A DNA stretch of 8,877 nt from an uncultured beta proteobacterium. GTDB taxonomy: Bacteria > Pseudomonadota > Gammaproteobacteria > Burkholderiales > Burkholderiaceae. A model generated the notes under the pieces. It saw only the letters and a program-made list of their open reading frames with translations, was not told the origin of the DNA and did no database searches. The stretch lies in NCBI GenBank assembly GCA_903944255.1, contig CAJARE010000356.1:1-8877 (forward strand), in the 5' to 3' direction. Both the position numbers and the translations under genes were made by a program. Shown here one piece after another: positions 6,253 through 8,877 of the stretch. Every line of letters starts with the position of its first letter. Position 1 is the stretch's first letter.

Positions 6253-6266
6253 CTAATATTAGATCA
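6249..6266. promoter_or_regulatory. 18-bp perfect palindrome, likely toxin-antitoxin operator
   Basis: TGATCTAATATTAGATCA is identical on both strands, and an additional half-site, TGATCTTAT, follows at 6271-6279. It covers the start of the toxin frame and the proposed -10 element, as expected for an autoregulated toxin-antitoxin operon. The probable binding protein is the HTH antitoxin encoded at 5626-5937. Binding is inferred. Confidence 0.6.
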
Positions 6267-6284
6267 ATAGTGATCTTATAACAA
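6256..6284 (-). promoter_or_regulatory. Candidate promoter of the toxin-antitoxin operon
   Basis: On the minus strand TTGTTA (6284-6279) and TAATAT (6261-6256) are separated by 17 nt. Each hexamer matches 4 of 6 consensus bases. The -10 lies inside the palindrome. Transcription would begin near 6249, almost on the first codons of the toxin frame, leaving practically no leader. Confidence 0.4.
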
Positions 6285-6327
6285 ATCATCAAAAGTAACA
6301 AGAAATACCTGAATTTTTGTATTGGTA

Positions 6328-6346
6328 AATAATGGAAGCCATCATT
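6328..6346. promoter_or_regulatory. Imperfect inverted repeat in the leader of the GMC gene
   Basis: AATAATGG and CCATCATT form 8-nt arms (7 of 8 pairs) around AAG, 16 nt before the ATG of the GMC oxidoreductase. It could be an operator or a weak mRNA hairpin. Nothing else in the 110 nt between toxin and GMC frames gives a clear promoter for the plus strand. Confidence 0.25.
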
Positions 6347-6362
6347 CATTGCTAGTTAGAAA

Positions 6363-7997
6363 ATGGCCTTGGCTAACACATACGACTACATCATTATTGG
6401 AGCAGGTAGCGCTGGCTGCATGCTCGCTAAGCGTTTATCTGAAAATCCTGCTAAACGGGTCTTATTAATTGAGGCAGGCAAGAGCGACAACTATATGTGG
6501 ATCCATATTCCTGTCGGGTACTTGTATTGCATTAACAATCCCAGGACTGATTGGTGTTTTAAGACGGTCAAGGAGAGCGGTTTGAATGGCCGCTCCTTGA
6601 TATATCCACGCGGCAAAGTTTTGGGCGGCTGCTCCTCCATCAACGGCATGATTTATATGCGCGGTCAAGTTGGTGACTATGAATCATGGGTCCAAGCAAC
6701 GGGTGATGATGCTTGGTCTTGGGAAAATGCCTTGAAGCGTTATAAGCAGTTTGAGGATTATCACAGCGATGCTAATGAGTGGCATAGCAAAGGTGGCGAA
6801 TGGACTGTGTCTAAGCAGCGCTTACGCTGGCCCATTATGGATAAATTTAGGGAAGCAGCAGTAGAGACAGGTATCCCTGCGTCGGATGACTTTAATCGTG
6901 GCGATAATTTTGGTGTTGGTTACTTTGACGTTAGTCAACGTGCTGGCTGGAGGCTCAATACCTCAAAAGCATTTTTGAAAGATTCTCAAAAACGTCCTAA
7001 CCTTACGGTTATCACTGAGGCTATGGTCACCAAACTGAAGATTGATGCGAGCACTAAAAATTGTTTTGGTGTGGAGTATCTCAAAGATGGATTGAATGCA
7101 GAGGCACTTTGCGCCATAGAGCAGGGTGGTGAGGTCCTGCTTTGTGCTGGAGCCATCGGCAGTGTACAAATTTTAGAGCGATCGGGTATCGGTGCGGCTG
7201 CCCATTTGAATGCCTTGGGTATCCCAGTCATGCAAGATCTACCTGGAGTTGGTGAGAATCTTCAAGATCATTTGCAATTACGGATGGTCTATAAGGTTGG
7301 CGGTATCTCAACTTTAAATACTAAGGCTAATACCCTATGGGGCAAGATCATGATTGTCTTAGAGTATTTACTGAAGCGTTCGGGGCCGATGTCCATGGCG
7401 CCATCTCAGCTGGGGGCCTTTGCTTATAGCTCGCCTGAGCAAGCACGCGCCAATGTGGAATATCACGTACAGCCTTTATCACTAGAAAAGTTTGGTGATG
7501 ATTTACATGCTTTCAATGCATTCACAGCGAGTGTCTGCAATATCAGACCGACATCGCGGGGGAGTGTCCATATTCATTCGCTTGATCCAGAGGCGCCACC
7601 TGTCATCAATCCAAACTACCTATCTACTCCTGAAGACCGAAAAGTTGCAGCTGAATCATTAAGGTTGACTCGCAAAATTGTTCAAACTAATGCTCTGAAA
7701 CCATATGCTCCAGAAGAGTACAAGCCTGGAGTGCAATATCAAACGGATGAAGAGTTAGTAAAAGCAGCGGGGGATATTGGCACGACCATTTTTCATCCAG
7801 TGGGTACCTGCAAGATGGGGCGCGCGGATGACCCAATGGCTGTTTTAGATTCTGAATTGCGCGTTAGGGGAATTCATCATCTACGCATAGTGGACGCTTC
7901 TGCAATGCCCACGATTACCTCTGGTAATACTGCAGCTCCAACGATGATGATTGCTCAGCGTGCTGCAGAACTGCTAGTAAATCGTAGCAAGGGATAG
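6363..7997 (+). CDS. GMC-family FAD-dependent oxidoreductase (choline/alcohol dehydrogenase-like)
   Basis: A full-length 544-residue flavoenzyme of the glucose-methanol-choline family. The N-terminus carries the FAD-binding Rossmann loop DYIIIGAGSAGC (8-19) and the ribose-binding acid in LLIEAGKSD. The GMC signature YPRGKVLGGCSSINGMIYMR follows near residue 80, then LLCAGAIGSVQILERSGIG and LPGVGENLQDH. In the C-terminal part H478 (TIFHPVGTCKMG) and N522 (TSGNTAAPT) form the His-Asn catalytic pair. The enzyme oxidises an alcohol to an aldehyde; length and the HPVGTCKMG motif suit choline or aliphatic/polyethylene-glycol alcohol dehydrogenases, and the substrate cannot be chosen here. There is no signal peptide, so it is cytoplasmic or membrane-associated. 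The ATG at 6363 gives the normal N-terminus although its Shine-Dalgarno is weak. It converges with the TSUP gene, 17 nt apart, with no clear terminator between. Confidence 0.93.
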   Translation: MALANTYDYIIIGAGSAGCMLAKRLSENPAKRVLLIEAGKSDNYMWIHIPVGYLYCINNPRTDWCFKTVKESGLNGRSLIYPRGKVLGGCSSINGMIYMRGQVGDYESWVQATGDDAWSWENALKRYKQFEDYHSDANEWHSKGGEWTVSKQRLRWPIMDKFREAAVETGIPASDDFNRGDNFGVGYFDVSQRAGWRLNTSKAFLKDSQKRPNLTVITEAMVTKLKIDASTKNCFGVEYLKDGLNAEALCAIEQGGEVLLCAGAIGSVQILERSGIGAAAHLNALGIPVMQDLPGVGENLQDHLQLRMVYKVGGISTLNTKANTLWGKIMIVLEYLLKRSGPMSMAPSQLGAFAYSSPEQARANVEYHVQPLSLEKFGDDLHAFNAFTASVCNIRPTSRGSVHIHSLDPEAPPVINPNYLSTPEDRKVAAESLRLTRKIVQTNALKPYAPEEYKPGVQYQTDEELVKAAGDIGTTIFHPVGTCKMGRADDPMAVLDSELRVRGIHHLRIVDASAMPTITSGNTAAPTMMIAQRAAELLVNRSKG

Positions 7998-8014
7998 CGC
8001 TTCACAAAGATAAA

Positions 8015-8830
8015 TCAGTTTGCTAAACCCTTAAACATCAGGCTGATCGCTACGCCGAAAGTGAGTATGGCAAAAATTTGTTGCAATCTGGGCCCGCTCA
8101 TTTTTTTGCCAAATGCCCTTCCTATTAATAGGCCTGCTAAAGCGCCTAATGAGAAAGGAATGGCGATACTGAGGTTTAGATTGCCGCTTGCTGCAGCGAC
8201 AATGGCACTACCACTAGAGATAATGGCGAGCACACCTAAGGAAGTGGCAACAATCGATTGAATCGGAAGATCGGTATAGCGTTTTAAAGCGGGAACAATA
8301 ATGAAGCCCCCGCCGACGCCCAGCAGACCTGATAAAAATCCCGCCAGTCCTCCTGAAAACATGAGCGCTCTTGCACAAGGGATATTCCAGTTTAGTTTTC
8401 CATACTGCGTGTTGAGCAGGCATGGGGGTGGTAGTTGAGCTTTTGGCTGAATACCTAATATCTCATTACGAGCCTCTAGGTATAAGCGAGTTGAAACATA
8501 AAATAGAGTGCAACTAAAGAGAATCAGAAGTGGGTGATTGGGTATTCGTTGCGCTAACCATAGCCCTAGAGGTGAAATCAGCAGGCCAAATAACGCCATA
8601 AAGATGGCAGCCCTGTAGCGCAGTATCTTATTTTGATAACCTAGCAGCGCCCCAACGCCTGCAGCTAGCGCAATGGCAGTCAGTGCAATAGGAGCAGCCT
8701 CTGCTACCTTAAGGTGCAGTGCGAATACCAGCAGGGGTACTGACAAAATGCCTCCCCCAGCTCCAGTAAGACCCATCAGGAGGCCGACGAAGATACCCAA
8801 GGCTGGGGCAATTAAAAGTGAATAGTCCAT
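8015..8830 (-). CDS. TSUP/TauE-SafE family membrane transporter
   Basis: A 271-residue membrane protein made of two homologous halves. Each begins with the family motif: GLLMGLTGAGGGILSVPLLV (16-35) and GFLSGLLGVGGGFIIVPALK (164-183), with about eight helices in all. TSUP proteins move sulfur-containing or organic anions such as sulfite, thiosulfate or sulfoacetate, or protect against excess sulfide; the substrate here is not determined. Three cysteines (107, 137, 152) lie in and just after the first half, around the cytoplasmic or periplasmic linker (120-150). The ATG at 8830 gives a normal start with only a two-residue lead (MDYS) before the first helix. There is no Shine-Dalgarno sequence, and a perfect TATAAT lies only 8 nt upstream of the ATG, so the mRNA may be leaderless. 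Confidence 0.9.
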   Translation of the reverse strand: MDYSLLIAPALGIFVGLLMGLTGAGGGILSVPLLVFALHLKVAEAAPIALTAIALAAGVGALLGYQNKILRYRAAIFMALFGLLISPLGLWLAQRIPNHPLLILFSCTLFYVSTRLYLEARNEILGIQPKAQLPPPCLLNTQYGKLNWNIPCARALMFSGGLAGFLSGLLGVGGGFIIVPALKRYTDLPIQSIVATSLGVLAIISSGSAIVAAASGNLNLSIAIPFSLGALAGLLIGRAFGKKMSGPRLQQIFAILTFGVAISLMFKGLAN

Positions 8831-8838
8831 TGCAATTT

Positions 8839-8862
8839 ATTATATATTAAGATAATATATAA
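8839..8862 (-). promoter_or_regulatory. Promoter -10 and inverted-repeat operator of the TSUP gene
   Basis: The minus strand has a perfect TATAAT at 8844-8839 but no good -35. A perfect inverted repeat, TTATATATT (8840-8848) and AATATATAA (8854-8862) with a 5-nt centre, overlaps this -10 and the spacer. A repressor bound there would block transcription; TSUP genes are often controlled by ArsR/BigR-type repressors at AT-rich palindromes, which is suggested by family knowledge and not shown here. Its AT-richness weakens the significance of the repeat. Confidence 0.45.
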
Positions 8863-8877
8863 ATATACATATTATTA

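Noticed and set aside
8061..8423. Open frames overlapping the TSUP gene on both strands (8061-8261 plus, 8214-8423 minus)
   Set aside because: They are shadows of the membrane protein; their translations show no family features.
1..8877. CRISPR array, transposon ends, tRNA or rRNA genes
   Set aside because: No regularly spaced long repeats, transposase frames, cloverleaf-like segments or conserved rRNA stretches were seen on reading both strands.

Overview
The window looks like a chromosomal segment of a low-GC betaproteobacterium in the order Burkholderiales. A Polynucleobacter-like freshwater species is my best guess. The reasons are a Bug/TctC-type periplasmic binding protein, a LigI-like amidohydrolase and a 3-oxoadipate enol-lactonase-like hydrolase together, a DarP (YjgA) protein, small Burkholderiales-type hypothetical proteins, AT-rich intergenic DNA and tight gene packing. 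No rRNA, tRNA, CRISPR array, insertion sequence or integrase was seen. The only accessory-type element is a small toxin-antitoxin locus.

Layout. Positions 1-2200 are a minus-strand cluster. In transcription order it holds a secreted Bug-family binding protein, a LigI-like amidohydrolase that overlaps it and has no ATG start, a 74-residue two-helix membrane protein, and the first 14 codons of a gene running off the left edge. Across an AT-rich divergent intergenic region (2201-2301) a plus-strand series begins: an alpha/beta hydrolase of the enol-lactonase type, an HdeD-like (DUF308) six-helix membrane protein, a 61-residue lysine-rich protein, and an acyltransferase-3 membrane enzyme. The acyltransferase meets darP (minus strand) tail to tail, the two stop codons sharing the bases TTAA. 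Upstream of darP, also on the minus strand, lies a toxin-first RelE/ParE toxin plus HTH antitoxin pair. Its promoter region contains an 18-bp perfect palindrome, and the toxin frame has no ATG, GTG or TTG at its natural beginning. A GMC-family FAD oxidoreductase (plus) and a TSUP/TauE-SafE membrane transporter (minus) converge at the right end. The AT-rich promoter region of the transporter carries a perfect 9+9 inverted repeat over its -10 element.

How it may work together. The Bug protein, LigI-like lactonase and enol-lactonase-like hydrolase suggest uptake and ring-opening or lactone hydrolysis of small carboxylic acids or lactones, as in aromatic or tricarboxylate catabolism. The exact substrate cannot be read from sequence, and no TctA/TctB membrane partners are in view. 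The HdeD-like protein, 61-residue protein and acyltransferase may form an envelope-related operon. The most unusual signals are the start-codon-less toxin with its palindromic promoter, the inverted repeat and possible leaderless start of the TSUP gene, and a set of four phased GAAGT repeats ahead of the HdeD-like gene.
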